This document shows positions 16,892 through 26,001 of a stretch of 64,000 nt of DNA, piece after piece (within the stretch, counting starts at the first letter, position 1; each line of letters starts with the position of its first letter). The translations under genes and the position numbers were made by a program. The notes beneath the pieces are model-generated. The model was not told the DNA's origin, did no database searches, and worked only from the letters and a program-made list of their open reading frames with translations. Origin of the DNA: Actinomadura rudentiformis (GTDB lineage: Bacteria; Actinomycetota; Actinomycetes; Streptosporangiales; Streptosporangiaceae); NCBI RefSeq assembly GCF_008923185.1, contig NZ_WBMT01000001.1:558001-622000 (forward strand), written 5' to 3'.

Positions 16892-17170
16892 TTAATCCCA
16901 CCCCGCGACGAGGGCGATCCCGAGGAGGGCTCCGTACAAGCCCCCTGCTCCCATCAGCGCCATCGGAACAAGCAGAAGAAGGGATGCCCACCAGGGCATG
17001 CGCCTCATCAGCCAGTTCTCAGGGCTCAGCGCACGGAAAGCGCGGAGCAGCGGAATCAACCATCCGGCGAAGAGCAAAAGAGCGCCCAGTCCGATGAGTG
17101 TTGCCCCGTACAAGAGGTCCACGATCGGCAAGGTATCCACCGCGTTCATCAGCCACAAGAGCCCAGCCAT
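16892..17170 (-). CDS. Small predicted membrane protein
   Basis: 92 residues with three hydrophobic segments: ~17-40 (LLYGATLIGLGALLLFAGWL), ~58-75 (WWASLLLLVPMALMGAGG) and a short last one (GALLGIALVAG). The first ~15 residues (MAGLLWLMNAVDTLP) are also hydrophobic. No family is recognised and the ribosome binding site before the ATG at 17170 is weak. Hydrophobic periodicity supports a real protein, while its position in a decaying region argues for caution. Confidence 0.45.
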   Translation of the reverse strand: MAGLLWLMNAVDTLPIVDLLYGATLIGLGALLLFAGWLIPLLRAFRALSPENWLMRRMPWWASLLLLVPMALMGAGGLYGALLGIALVAGWD

Positions 17171-17804
17171 TCACGGGATCCGCGCCAAAGCCCAGCTGCC
17201 GAGCCACACGCGGCGAAGGTCGTTGCCTCCGGTGAAGGTTGTTGCCTCCGGCGGGGGTCTCCGACTCCGGAAAGGGGTCGCTCTTGGCGAGGCTATTGGT
17301 AGCTGGGGGTGGAAGCCTGATCTTCCCGTCTGCGGCGATCACCGGGTGGCCGCAAACCGCCCGGGGGTGGGCTGGCCGACGTCCAACGTGCCTGCAACCG
17401 GGTGATCAACAGCGCTCGGGGCGCCGCGAACGTGCCATCGGCTGGGTGATCCTTGATGCTGGAGGCGCGTACGCCTGGGCGAATTCCCGGAACGTCTATG
17501 CACCGTCATCGGAATACGGGTGTGAGGGCCGCCCACTTCTGAATGGCGCTCTTAAGTGGATCGGTACAGCTTCAGGATTTCGCACGGCAACCTAGGATGA
17601 AATAGTCGCGCCTATCGACCAGTCGCCGATATATCGCTTGGCCATGACTCTTCAGCTGATTTCGCTCGGGTACCTGCACCTGAGCCCGGGACAGAATCCC
17701 GCCGTCAGCGGACCACGTCGTGGACCTGCGGAACAGCTCGCCGACCCGACCACTTGAACAACGGGGGCGCCGGGCCAACGGTGAAAGCCAGACAGATTCA
17801 CGGG
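17171..17804. other. Intergenic stretch with no recognisable gene
   Basis: I see no supported gene here. A short direct repeat, GTTGCCTCCGG, occurs twice near 17220-17250. GC content dips slightly around 17570-17650, which suggests non-coding or eroded sequence. Confidence 0.4.
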
Positions 17805-19115
17805 TCAATGGCCGTCGAGCTGTGGGGCACGTTCTTGCTCTGGTGGTGTGCGGTCGACGAGATGGCCGTTCTTCCAGATGGCGGTGATGGCGCGTAGATC
17901 GGTGATGTCGGTGGTGGGGTCGCCGTCCACCAGCAGGAGGTCGGCACGCAAGCCAGGAGCGATGCGGCCCCGGTCGGCCAGTCCGAAGGCGCGAGCCGGC
18001 GCCGCGGTCGCCGCGACCAGCGCCTCTCGGGGATCCAGGCCCGCCCGGACCAGATGGCTGAGTTCGATCATCATGCTCACGCCGTTGGCGTTCGCGCGGA
18101 TCGGCGTGTCCGTACCGGCCAGGATCGGCACCCCTGCCGCATGCAGCTCGCGCACGTTGGCCGACCCGATCTTCAGGAAGTCGGGCCGGCCGGGCCGGTC
18201 GGGTGGCTGCTGTTGGAGCAGGTGGCGTTGCGTCGCGCTGAGCCAAGGAGTGATCCGGGCGTCGGCCAAGAGTTCCTTGGCGCCGGTTCCCCAGTCGACG
18301 ACCGAGAGGGTCGGCACGACGAAGGCCGCGCTGCGGCGGATGGCGGCGATGTCTTCTGGGCCGCCTTCGGTGTCCCAGAAGACGTGCACCAGGCCGTCGG
18401 CGCCAGACCGCACGGCGGTCAGCGCCAGCTGGAGTTTTTCGGCGTGGACCACCGCACGACGGCGGTGCCGGTGAGCGGCGGTGATCACACTGCGGACCTG
18501 GCCGGTCGTCAACGTGGGCAATGACGGGCGGGGCGGCGGCCCGCCGTCTTCGAAGATCACTTTGATGAAGTCCGAACCCTCGGCGACCCGGTCAGCGACG
18601 AACCGTTCGATGTCGGTGTCAGCCACCACCCGGGGAAAATCCCAGTCCGGCCGCAGAGGATGCCCGCCCGGCACGGTCACGCCGATGCCCGCCGACCACA
18701 GATCCGCCTGGTCGACCTTGGCAGCCGACCGGCGCTGGCGACGCGCGGCCGGCAGCGCCGACGGGTCGTTGAACATGTCGAGTTCTGTGGTGACCCCGAA
18801 CCGCAACGCGTCCGCCCGGCTGCCCTCGAACGAATGGACATGGCAATCGATCAAGCCCGGCAGCAGGGTACGGCCCCCTCCGTCGACCACCTGGTGACGC
18901 GATGACCGGGACAACCCGCCGACTTCGGTGATCAACCCACCGGTGACCATGACGCTTCCGCGTTCCATCACCCGATGGCCGTCAAAGATCCGAACATCGC
19001 GGACGACGAAGGATCCGCCCGTCGCCGCGCCCGCCAGGGCGGGTGACGCAGCGGCCGCCACGGCCAAACCCGGGACCAGCGACAGGACACGACGGCGCGA
19101 CGTATAGCGATTCAT
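17805..19115 (-). CDS. Secreted amidohydrolase (metal-dependent hydrolase)
   Basis: 436 residues. The N terminus (MNRYTSRRRVLSLVPGLAVA) has an Arg-rich n-region and hydrophobic stretch ending ASPALAGA, like a Tat-type signal, so export is likely. The catalytic core matches amidohydrolases: LLPGLIDCHVHSFEG supplies the HxH metal site near residue 85, DFIKVIFEDG the lysine region, AVVHAEK a metal histidine, and ILAGTDTPIRANANG the final aspartate. It ends with the usual beta-sandwich piece GRIAPGLRADLLLVDGDPTT. Substrate unknown (imidazolonepropionase/prolidase-like subgroup). The ATG at 19115 is the start of the signal peptide. Confidence 0.9.
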   Translation of the reverse strand: MNRYTSRRRVLSLVPGLAVAAAASPALAGAATGGSFVVRDVRIFDGHRVMERGSVMVTGGLITEVGGLSRSSRHQVVDGGGRTLLPGLIDCHVHSFEGSRADALRFGVTTELDMFNDPSALPAARRQRRSAAKVDQADLWSAGIGVTVPGGHPLRPDWDFPRVVADTDIERFVADRVAEGSDFIKVIFEDGGPPPRPSLPTLTTGQVRSVITAAHRHRRRAVVHAEKLQLALTAVRSGADGLVHVFWDTEGGPEDIAAIRRSAAFVVPTLSVVDWGTGAKELLADARITPWLSATQRHLLQQQPPDRPGRPDFLKIGSANVRELHAAGVPILAGTDTPIRANANGVSMMIELSHLVRAGLDPREALVAATAAPARAFGLADRGRIAPGLRADLLLVDGDPTTDITDLRAITAIWKNGHLVDRTPPEQERAPQLDGH

Positions 19116-19494
19116 GATCCTGACGGTACGAAGAGAGAACTCTCGGGATAACCGTCTTTCGTCGTTGCCGGACCGACCAAAGGCTTCAGCGCGCACACCA
19201 TTCGTCACGCTTTGGCCAGCACCGGACTGCCCTTCGAGCAGCTCGACCGGAACGAGTCGGCGCCACTGCCGTGGACCGGGACAAGACCCAACGGCGACAT
19301 GTGCGGCAACGGTCTGCGGACAACGTTCGGGATCTTGGTGCCCGGACTCATCGACACGACCTTGCGGGCAGAGCGGATGGTTCCCAAGCCATCAACAGGT
19401 GCGGTCCCATCTCACCGACAAAGCCAGTCGGTTCTCGCTCGCATCGCGACAGTACGGGCGGTAACGGGGCTGTGCCGGTTAGGAGCCGGATCCG
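19116..19494. other. Intergenic stretch upstream of the amidohydrolase, no gene supported
   Basis: Both strands have open frames but none shows a domain or a ribosome binding site. The first bases should contain the amidohydrolase promoter, and the rest is probably eroded sequence next to the IS3 fragment. Confidence 0.35.
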
Positions 19495-19687
19495 GTGTCG
19501 GGCTACTTCGCCTGGCGGAGCCGGCCGACCTCCCAGAGGGCGCTGCGGCATGCGTGGCTGACCGAGCGGATCCGGAAGATCCACGCCGCCTCCCGCGGCA
19601 CCTACGGGGCCCCGCGCGTGCACGCCGAGCTGACCCTGGGCAGTGGCTTGATGGTGTGGCACGGCACGGTGGAGATGCTGATGCGAC
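19495..19687 (+). mobile_element. IS3-family transposase (OrfB) fragment
   Basis: About 64 codons reading SGYFAWRSRPTSQRALRHAW, IRKIHAASRGTYGAPRVHAE and HGTVEMLMRR, the well-known N-terminal HTH_21 region of IS3-family OrfB transposases. The DDE catalytic core is absent. The fragment ends abruptly at the alcohol dehydrogenase fragment, suggesting a one-ended insertion or deletion. Confidence 0.8.
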
Positions 19688-19688
19688 G

Positions 19689-19887
19689 CCTAGCCAGATC
19701 ATCGCGATCGATCTGGCTGACAGTCGTCTGGAGGCAGCCAAGCAGTTCGGGGCGTCGGTGACCGTTAACAACGGTCGCCAGGACCCGCTGGCCGTGGTCC
19801 GAGAGCTGACCGGTGGGCTCGGCGCCGACACCACCATCGAAGCCGTCGGTGTGCCGGACACGTTCGAGCTCGCAGTCGCCCTCGCTC
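19689..19887 (+). pseudogene. Central fragment of a zinc-dependent alcohol dehydrogenase
   Basis: Reads PSQIIAIDLADSRLEAAKQF, ASVTVNNGRQDPLAVVREL and GADTTIEAVGVPDTFELAVA, the NAD-binding half of an MDR-type alcohol dehydrogenase after the GxGxxG loop, which is lost at the IS3 junction. The text stops at ALAR near 19887. The next expected residues (RPGG...) are found on the opposite strand directly adjacent. Confidence 0.8.
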
Positions 19888-20085
19888 GTCGTCGAAGTTG
19901 AAGTGGTGGGGCACGAACTTGCCGGCATCGATCTGATGGCCCGCGATCAGCCGCAGCAGGGTGTAGGTGGAGAAGGTGTCCACCAGGCCGGTGGTGATGG
20001 TGATGTCGCGAATCCACTGGTCTTCGAGGTGGAACGTGGCTGGGCGGCCGTGGACGCCGATGTTGGCGATCCGGCCGCCGGGGCG
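19888..20085 (-). pseudogene. C-terminal fragment of the same alcohol dehydrogenase, inverted
   Basis: The complement reads RPGGRIANIGVHGRPATFHL, DQWIRDITITTGLVDTFSTY and LLRLIAGHQIDAGKFVPHHF, the segment that follows FELAVALAR in this dehydrogenase family, but on the minus strand. It stops near 19888, so the last ~30 residues are missing. Together with the plus-strand piece it shows that the gene was cut and one part inverted. Confidence 0.8.
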
Positions 20086-20199
20086 TGGACGGCGGGGTGA
20101 GTGTTGAGCCGGCCTGCATCTCGGCGGGCTGACCCGTGTGACAACCACGCGTGCTGGAACCCCTGACCAGGTGCTGCGCGTCCGAGGGGGAGGAGGTGG

Positions 20200-20853
20200 T
20201 TGATCATCGAAGGGCGGCTGTCCCGTGTCGCGGCCAAGATCGAGGCGGTGGGCCTGCGGTTGAACGATCCGGTGCCGCCGTCCGCCGTCGTGGCCTTCGA
20301 AGAGCGCAACGGCATCCGATTGCCCGATGACTACCGCGCGTTCATCACCACCCTCGGGAACGGTGGCCCGGGTCCGTACAAAGGCCTTGAGCCACTCGAC
20401 ACCGGCGTCACCAGCCACCAGTTCGCGGGGGAATTCCCTTATCACCCCGAAAACCTGAGCGAGCCTTTCGAGGCGACCTACTGGAGTTACTGGAACGATT
20501 TCTGCGGCACGCTCATGCTCAACCGGCAAGAGCGCATCGAGTGGGACTACCACGAGGACGCCGAGCCCCGCACGCTGCTGGTCGTGAGCGGCCCTGGCCG
20601 CGGCCGCATGGTGATGGTCGACTGGGAACGCGAATACTTCGGGCCCATCTACCACCCGGCCCCTGACTTTCTCGCCTGGTACGAGGAGTGGCTCGATCAC
20701 CCCGCCGAGAGCCGGGTGCGGCGTCGGCGGGAGTGCGACTTCGACCGGCCCGGCTGGGGCAGCCGGACGGTCCGTGACCACCCTGACGTGGAGGAGGCGG
20801 TCTGGGCGGCCCGCATGATCCGGGCCCCGCTACAACCGTTGGGGCTGGCCTGA
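20200..20853 (+). CDS. SMI1/KNR4 (SUKH) domain protein, probably the N-terminal half of an SMI1-HEAT protein
   Basis: 217 residues. The SMI1/KNR4 signature is clear: PPSAVVAFEERNGIRLPDDY, FITTLGNGGPGPY and LVVSGPGRGRMVMVDWERE. SUKH domains serve as immunity proteins against toxins or as scaffold modules. The start is TTG at 20200 with AGGAGG ideally spaced. The last residues after MIRAP (LQPLGLA) do not fit; in the next frame the text RYNRWGWPELSEP continues straight into the HEAT gene. One missing C in the CCCC run at 20825-20828 would explain this. Confidence 0.85.
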   Translation: MIIEGRLSRVAAKIEAVGLRLNDPVPPSAVVAFEERNGIRLPDDYRAFITTLGNGGPGPYKGLEPLDTGVTSHQFAGEFPYHPENLSEPFEATYWSYWNDFCGTLMLNRQERIEWDYHEDAEPRTLLVVSGPGRGRMVMVDWEREYFGPIYHPAPDFLAWYEEWLDHPAESRVRRRRECDFDRPGWGSRTVRDHPDVEEAVWAARMIRAPLQPLGLA

Positions 20854-20914
20854 GCTGAGCGAGCCGCATTGCGCGGAACTCGCCGAAGCCGCGGCCGGTT
20901 CACCGTCGCCGCGT

Positions 20915-21940
20915 GTGCGTGCCGCCGCGCTCTGGGCGCTGTGCGGCGCCCGCCGCGAGGTCGGCGCGTTCGTCCTGCCGATGCTGGGAGACGCCGAGCC
21001 CGGCGTCCGGCTGCTCGCGATGAGGGCGGTGAGGGACAGTGCAGGGGATCTCGGAGCCGATCGCGTCCGTGATGCGCTGCGCCCGATGCTCAGCGATCCG
21101 GATCCCGTCGTGCGGGTGATGGCCATCTATCACCTGGCCACCCATGGGGAGTGGACGGCCGGTGTCCTGGACGATCTGATCCGCCATGGCGAGGCCCGCG
21201 TCCGGATTGCGGCAGTCGGGGTTCTGTCCTCCCTGGGCCACCACCTGTCCGGCGAACGGATGCGTCCACTGCTCGCCGCCGCCCGTCCGCTGCTCGGCGA
21301 TGCCGACCCGGCCGTCCGGGCCGCCGCCGTGGGTGCGTTCGGCTCGCTCGGCACGCCCTGGTCACGGGCCATGATCGCCGCCGCGGCCACCGATCCGGAC
21401 TTCCGCGTACGCCGCAAGGCCACCTACCACGCGTTGCACTTCGCGGACACCGCCACGCCGGCCCCTCTCCTCAGCGTTCTGCTCGAAGACGACGACATCG
21501 CGATCCGCTATGAGACGCTGAGTCTTCTCGCCTCGCGCCGCTCGCCCCTGCTCTCGGCGAGGCTCGCGCACGCCCGGCTGGCCGAGGCCGACCCGAGCAT
21601 CCGCCGCATGGCATTGGCCGCGCTCGTGAAAGCCGGCTCGCCGCCTCCCGAGCCTGAGTGGCCGCCTCTGCTCACCGATCCCGACCCGGAGTTGCGCAGG
21701 CGCGCCGCGTACCTGGCCAGGGACGTCCATCGGGCTCCGGGAGGTCCGCTGCACGACAGCCTGCACGACCTCCTGCGCGACCCGGTGCGTGATGTCCGCG
21801 GCAACTCGGCGCGGAGCCTCGAAGAGACCTGCGACGACGCCTGCCTCCCCGCCCTGGAGACCGCACACGAGAACGAGGACGACCGGGTCAACCGCTATGT
21901 CCTCAGCAAGATCATTTCGCGTCTGCGCTCGCGTCCGTGA
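20915..21940 (+). CDS. HEAT-repeat protein (probably the continuation of the SMI1 gene)
   Basis: 341 residues from a GTG at 20915; the frame is open upstream to at least 20820. Repeated HEAT/PBS-lyase-like units: VRAAALWALCGARREVGAFV, GVRLLAMRAVRDSAGD, VVRVMAIYHLATHG, VRAAAVGAFGSLGTPW and VRGNSARSLEETCDDACLP. HEAT arrays are protein-protein scaffolds. No good ribosome binding site precedes the GTG, and the upstream in-frame residues (RWGWPELSEPHCAELAEAAA) look coding, so I infer a single SMI1-HEAT protein of ~580 residues interrupted by a frameshift. A related but decayed HEAT gene lies at 14358. Confidence 0.8.
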   Translation: MRAAALWALCGARREVGAFVLPMLGDAEPGVRLLAMRAVRDSAGDLGADRVRDALRPMLSDPDPVVRVMAIYHLATHGEWTAGVLDDLIRHGEARVRIAAVGVLSSLGHHLSGERMRPLLAAARPLLGDADPAVRAAAVGAFGSLGTPWSRAMIAAAATDPDFRVRRKATYHALHFADTATPAPLLSVLLEDDDIAIRYETLSLLASRRSPLLSARLAHARLAEADPSIRRMALAALVKAGSPPPEPEWPPLLTDPDPELRRRAAYLARDVHRAPGGPLHDSLHDLLRDPVRDVRGNSARSLEETCDDACLPALETAHENEDDRVNRYVLSKIISRLRSRP

Positions 21941-21984
21941 GTCCGTCGGTGCGCACGTGCCGGCGTCCCGCAGGGCCGCGATCG

Positions 21985-21994
21985 AGTGATCACT
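21985..21994. promoter_or_regulatory. Palindrome AGTGATCACT
   Basis: A perfect 10-base palindrome in the gap before the DUF1876 gene, ~70 bases before its start, with a TAAAAT hexamer at 22029-22034 in between that could serve as a -10 box. A candidate operator only. Confidence 0.25.
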
Positions 21995-22063
21995 GGGCCT
22001 GTGACCTGCGCTTTCCCGCGGGCATCCGTAAAATGAGAACCACCCATGGAAGGGGGTACGACC

Positions 22064-22318
22064 ATGGAAACCAAGCACTGGACCGTCGAGATCAACATCA
22101 GCGAGGACGACGACACCACCACGCAGGCGCGTGCCGTGCTGTTCGCCGGCGGAAGCATGCGGGTGACGGGCAAGGGAACGGCCCGCCGCAACCCGGTCGA
22201 CCGCCCCGTGCCTGAGATCGGGGATGAGCTGGCGGTCAGCCGCGCCCTGGAGGATCTGGGGCACCGCCTGCACGCGGTGGCCAGCAGCGACATCGCCCAC
22301 CTGTCAGGTCCCGCCTAG
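22064..22318 (+). CDS. DUF1876 domain protein
   Basis: 84 residues: METKHWTVEINISEDDDTTT, QARAVLFAGGSMRVTGKGTA and GDELAVSRALEDLGHRLH. The family (DUF1876, dsRBD-like fold) is common in actinobacteria as small stand-alone proteins, often near stress genes; function unknown. The ATG at 22064 was preferred over the one at 22046 because GAAGGGGG lies ~11 bases before it and homologues start with METKHW-like text. Confidence 0.85.
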   Translation: METKHWTVEINISEDDDTTTQARAVLFAGGSMRVTGKGTARRNPVDRPVPEIGDELAVSRALEDLGHRLHAVASSDIAHLSGPA

Positions 22319-22408
22319 GGCAGGCAAACCGGACCCTGGTCATCGGCGGCCAGAGCCGCCGCCGCATGCCGATCCCGTATGGGCGGCGGTACGTCATGAC
22401 CTGGGAGC

Positions 22409-23509
22409 TCAGGCCTCGCGGGGGGACGGGGAGAGCGCGGCGCGGTCCACCACGTCGGTGAGGCGTTCGCGGCGGCGGTAGGCGGCTCGCTGGCGGTCGG
22501 CGCCTGTGCCGGTGGCCAGGAGGCGGCGCACGCCGCTGGCCGCGTGGTCCAGGTCTCCGTTGTCCCGGAGGGCCTCAGTGACGTGGGTGAGGAGGGCGGC
22601 GACCAGGTCGCGCTGGGTGGCGGGTTGGCCGGTGAACGTGTCGATGCCCGTTCCGGAAAGGCCGTCGCGGGCGGCCAGCCAATAGGCGGCACGCAGGATC
22701 TCGGGCGAGGGGTCCGGTGCCGGGGCGCCCGTCTCGATGGCGGTGACCGACTGCTGGACCAGGGCGCGGATGAGGGCGGCGAAGAGGACGGCGTCGTCGG
22801 CCGTCAGCGCCACGTCCCCGAGCCTGATCTCGATGGTGGGGAAACGGAAAGACGGGCGGACGTCCCAGAAGAGGGTCGCCGGGTCCATCAGGGCGCCGCA
22901 GTTGAGGAGGTTCTCGACGGTCTCGTCGAAATGGGCCACGGAACGGAAGAACGGGGGCGGCCCCGCGACGGGCCAGCGCGCCCACGACATCACGCGCCAG
23001 CAGACGTGGCCGGTGTCGCGGCCCGCCCAGTAGGGGGAGTTGGCGGCGAGCGCCAGGAGAGTGGGGAGCCAGGGGCGGAGATGGTTGCTCACCTCGACTG
23101 CGAGGGCGCGGTCGGCGATGCCCACATGGACGTGGCAGGAGCAGATGCTCATCTCGTCGTCGAGCGCCCGGTAGTGCGCGAGGCTGTCGGCGTAGCGGGG
23201 GCCGCGGCTGATCGGTGGCGGGATCGGGTCGCCGAGAACGGGGGTGCCGGTCGCGGCGAGGAGCAGATCCTCGGCGGCGGCCGCGGCGGCCATGGCGGCG
23301 CGCATCGACCGGATCTGCTCGTCGAGCTTGGTGAGATCGTCGCAGGGTGAGGTCTTCGCCTCGGCCGAGGAGGCGACCAGTTCGGTGGAGACGCGATCGC
23401 CGAGATCGGCGGACACGCGCGCCACGATCACGGGGGCGCGGGGAACGATCCGTCTCGTCACCGGATCGACGACGAAATACTCCTCTTCGACGCCGAATCT
23501 GAGGGCCAT
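22409..23509 (-). CDS. Carboxylate-amine ligase (YbdK/GCS2 family)
   Basis: 366 residues. MALRFGVEEEYFVVDP is the N-terminal signature of the YbdK/glutamate-cysteine-ligase type 2 family. CSCHVHVGIADRALAVEVSN (metal/substrate His), WDVRPSFRFPTIEIRLGDVA and the C-terminal helices also match. Members can form gamma-glutamyl-cysteine weakly, and the physiological product in actinobacteria is unclear. The ATG at 23509 follows GAGGTGGTGGG. Length is normal for the family (~370). Confidence 0.9.
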   Translation of the reverse strand: MALRFGVEEEYFVVDPVTRRIVPRAPVIVARVSADLGDRVSTELVASSAEAKTSPCDDLTKLDEQIRSMRAAMAAAAAAEDLLLAATGTPVLGDPIPPPISRGPRYADSLAHYRALDDEMSICSCHVHVGIADRALAVEVSNHLRPWLPTLLALAANSPYWAGRDTGHVCWRVMSWARWPVAGPPPFFRSVAHFDETVENLLNCGALMDPATLFWDVRPSFRFPTIEIRLGDVALTADDAVLFAALIRALVQQSVTAIETGAPAPDPSPEILRAAYWLAARDGLSGTGIDTFTGQPATQRDLVAALLTHVTEALRDNGDLDHAASGVRRLLATGTGADRQRAAYRRRERLTDVVDRAALSPSPREA

Positions 23510-23580
23510 CCCACCACCTCTGCTCCGGTCGCCGCGGGCGGCCACACCCTCCCGACGTTACGTGGTGGGCGAGGGCTTCG

Positions 23581-23766
23581 CTAGCCGCCGGGCTCGAAGA
23601 AGATCATGACGAACGCGGCGAGGTGGGTGAACACGACCATGGCGATGCCGAAGATGAACAGGTTCCTGGCCACGGAATGTTCGAAGTACTTGCCGGGCAT
23701 CAGCGGCCCCCGCTCGCGCTGGCGGGCGGCGATCCGCTCCTCGAGCGGGGGACGGTTGAAGATCAT
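23581..23766 (-). CDS. Small single-span membrane protein
   Basis: 61 residues: polar N-terminal half MIFNRPPLEERIAARQRERG and one membrane helix, NLFIFGIAMVVFTHLAAFVM, near residues 35-55. The ATG at 23766 lies 13 bases after the stop of the upstream small membrane protein, so the two form an operon. Family name uncertain; similar small proteins are widespread in actinobacteria. Confidence 0.7.
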   Translation of the reverse strand: MIFNRPPLEERIAARQRERGPLMPGKYFEHSVARNLFIFGIAMVVFTHLAAFVMIFFEPGG

Positions 23767-23779
23767 TGGTTGACGATGA

Positions 23780-23989
23780 TTACTGCCGCGGCTCGTCCAC
23801 GACGACGTCGGTCATGATGTCGACCGCCCAGGCGATCACGCAGCCGATCAGGACGACCGCCGAGCCGCCCCAGAACATCGGCCAGTTGGGGCCGAGGACG
23901 AGCGCCAGGCCGCCGACGGCGAAACCGATGAAGATGATCGCCACCGCGACCCAGGACTTCGGCCGTCCTGCGTGGCTGCCACTCGACAT
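23780..23989 (-). CDS. Small two-span membrane protein (HGxxPAAW-like)
   Basis: 69 residues starting MSSGSHAGRPKSWVAVAIIF, followed by two hydrophobic spans (residues ~13-32 and ~38-58) and an acidic tail VDIMTDVVVDEPRQ. The HAGRPKSW start resembles the actinobacterial HGxxPAAW small membrane family. It begins an operon with the 61-residue membrane protein. Function unknown. Confidence 0.75.
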   Translation of the reverse strand: MSSGSHAGRPKSWVAVAIIFIGFAVGGLALVLGPNWPMFWGGSAVVLIGCVIAWAVDIMTDVVVDEPRQ

Positions 23990-24047
23990 GCGTGCTACCT
24001 CTTACCTTGTGAACGGACCCTGCCGCGGAAAACCTTAGCAATGGGCG

Positions 24048-24067
24048 CCCCGGACACCGCTCCGGGG
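24048..24067. terminator. Small hairpin between divergent units
   Basis: CCCCGGA (24048-24054) pairs with TCCGGGG (24061-24067) across a 6-base loop. It lies in the divergent gap between the membrane-protein operon and mutA, so it may be a regulatory hairpin in a leader and not a terminator. Confidence 0.25.
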
Positions 24068-24171
24068 TTAGCGAACGGGCCATTCGGGCATTTGTGGCGT
24101 ACGTCATAGACTGGCTGGTCAAGGGGACCCCGCTCGACATGACAAGTACGCGCTCGCTTACCATCCCTGCC

Positions 24172-26001
24172 ATGACGGTGCCGCCTGAAGAACTCGATCT
24201 GGCCGCCGCCTTCCCCCCGGCTGAGCGCGACCGGTGGCGGGAGCTGGTGAAGGGCGTGCTGCGCAAGTCCGGCGCAGCGGCCGACGACACGCCCCTGGAC
24301 GAGATCGAGGGGTTCCTGACCCGCGACTCGTACGACGGCGTCCCGATCGCCGCCCTCTACACCAGGGACGACACCGCCCCAGGCCGTCCCGGGCTGGCGC
24401 CCTACGTGCGGGAGGTGCGCCCAGAGGGTGAGGGGCTGGCCGGCTGGGACGTACGGCAGCGCCACGTACATCCTGATCCTGCCGTAACGCGGGAGGCGAT
24501 CCTCGCCGACCTTGAGAACGGCGCGACATCGGTGTGGCTCACGCTGGGCGCGGCGGGTCTGCCGGTGGCGGCGTTGCCCGAGGCGCTGAGGGGTGTGTTC
24601 CTCAATCTGGCGCCGGTCGTGCTGGACGCGGGCGGAGACACCACTGAGGCGGCCGAGACGTTCCTCGCATTGGCCAAGGAGCAAGGGCATGCGGCGGAGG
24701 TGTCAGGCAACCTGGGCGCCGACCCCCTGGGGCTGAGGGCTCGCACGGGTGGTCCCGATTGGGAGCTCGGATGGGTCGCTGAGCTGGCCGCCCGGTGCGT
24801 ACGGGAGTTCCCGAAGCTGCGTGCGGTCACGGTGGACGGCACGGTCTACCACGACGCGGGCGGCAGCGACGCGGAGGAACTCGGCGCCGCGGTGGCCGCC
24901 GGGGTCGCCTATCTCCGGGTGCTCACCGAGGCAGGGCTGGCCGTCGACGAGGCGTTCGGGCAACTGGAGTTCCGGCTGGCGGTCAACGCCGACCAGTTCC
25001 TCTCCATCGCCAAGCTGCGGGCAGCGCGGCGGTTGTGGCAGCGGGTCGCCGAGGTGAGCGGGGCGGCCGACGGCACCGTCATGAAGATCCACGCGGTGAC
25101 GTCGTCGGCGATGATGACCCGCCGCGATCCGTGGGTGAACATGCTCCGCACCACCGTGGCGGCGTTCGCGGCCGGGGTCGGCGGCGCCGACGCGGTCACC
25201 GTCCAGCCGTTCGACGCCCGGCTCGGGCTGCCCGACGACTTCTCCCGGCGGATCGCGCGCAACACCCAGACGCTCCTCCTGGAGGAGTCGAGCCTGGCGC
25301 GCGTGGTCGATCCGGCGGGCGGCTCCTGGTACGTGGAGCGGCTCACCGAGGAGCTCGCGCAGGCGGCGTGGACGTGGTTCACCGAGATCGAGAAGGCCGG
25401 GGGGCTGAACGCCGCCCTGGGCTCGGGCCTGATCGCCGACCGTCTGGCCGCGACCTGGGCACGGCGCCGTAAGGACATCGCGCGCCGGAAGGCCCCGCTG
25501 ACGGGGGTGAGCGAGTTTCCCAACCTGAACGAGAAGCTGCCGGTACGGTCCCCGGCCCCCGAGGAGCCGGACGGCGGGCTGGAACTCGTACGGTACGCGC
25601 AGGACTTCGAGACACTGCGGGACAGATCTGACGCGCACGCCGAGGCGACGGGCGCCCGCCCCAAGGTCTTCCTGGCCACCCTCGGGCCGATCGCCGTGCA
25701 CACCGCGCGTGTCTCGTTCGCCGCCAACCTCTTCCAAGCGGGCGGGGTCGAGACCGTCAGCGGGACGCCCGAGGAGTTCGCGAGCAGTGGCGCGACGGTG
25801 GCGTGCATCTGTTCCAGCGACAAGGTGTACGCGGAGCGCGCGGAGGATGCCGCGCGCACGCTGAAGGACGCGGGCGCAATCAAGGTGTGGCTCGCGGGTA
25901 AGGGTTCCTATGACGGCGTGGACGCGCACGTCTTCGCCGGATGCGACGCGGTCGAGGTACTGGAGACCACCCTCCACGATCTGGGAGTGAGCAGCCGATG
26001 A
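24172..26001 (+). CDS. mutA: Methylmalonyl-CoA mutase, small (alpha) subunit
   Basis: 609 residues. The mutase barrel is visible through [40 protein letters not shown] and [20 protein letters not shown], with [20 protein letters not shown] following. The C-terminal domain has the B12-type fold but lacks the DxHxxG cobalamin motif, as usual for the small subunit. With MutB it interconverts succinyl-CoA and (R)-methylmalonyl-CoA in propionate and odd-chain metabolism. The ATG at 24172 fits homologues. The ATG at 24139 has AAGGGGA upstream and is possible. The stop overlaps the mutB start by four bases. Confidence 0.93.
   Translation: MTVPPEELDLAAAFPPAERDRWRELVKGVLRKSGAAADDTPLDEIEGFLTRDSYDGVPIAALYTRDDTAPGRPGLAPYVREVRPEGEGLAGWDVRQRHVHPDPAVTREAILADLENGATSVWLTLGAAGLPVAALPEALRGVFLNLAPVVLDAGGDTTEAAETFLALAKEQGHAAEVSGNLGADPLGLRARTGGPDWELGWVAELAARCVREFPKLRAVTVDGTVYHDAGGSDAEELGAAVAAGVAYLRVLTEAGLAVDEAFGQLEFRLAVNADQFLSIAKLRAARRLWQRVAEVSGAADGTVMKIHAVTSSAMMTRRDPWVNMLRTTVAAFAAGVGGADAVTVQPFDARLGLPDDFSRRIARNTQTLLLEESSLARVVDPAGGSWYVERLTEELAQAAWTWFTEIEKAGGLNAALGSGLIADRLAATWARRRKDIARRKAPLTGVSEFPNLNEKLPVRSPAPEEPDGGLELVRYAQDFETLRDRSDAHAEATGARPKVFLATLGPIAVHTARVSFAANLFQAGGVETVSGTPEEFASSGATVACICSSDKVYAERAEDAARTLKDAGAIKVWLAGKGSYDGVDAHVFAGCDAVEVLETTLHDLGVSSR

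Noticed and set aside
19212..19390. Text GDMCGNGLRT resembling the diaminopimelate epimerase cysteine motif
   Set aside because: Only about ten residues match and the surrounding text does not fit DapF, so I treat it as chance.
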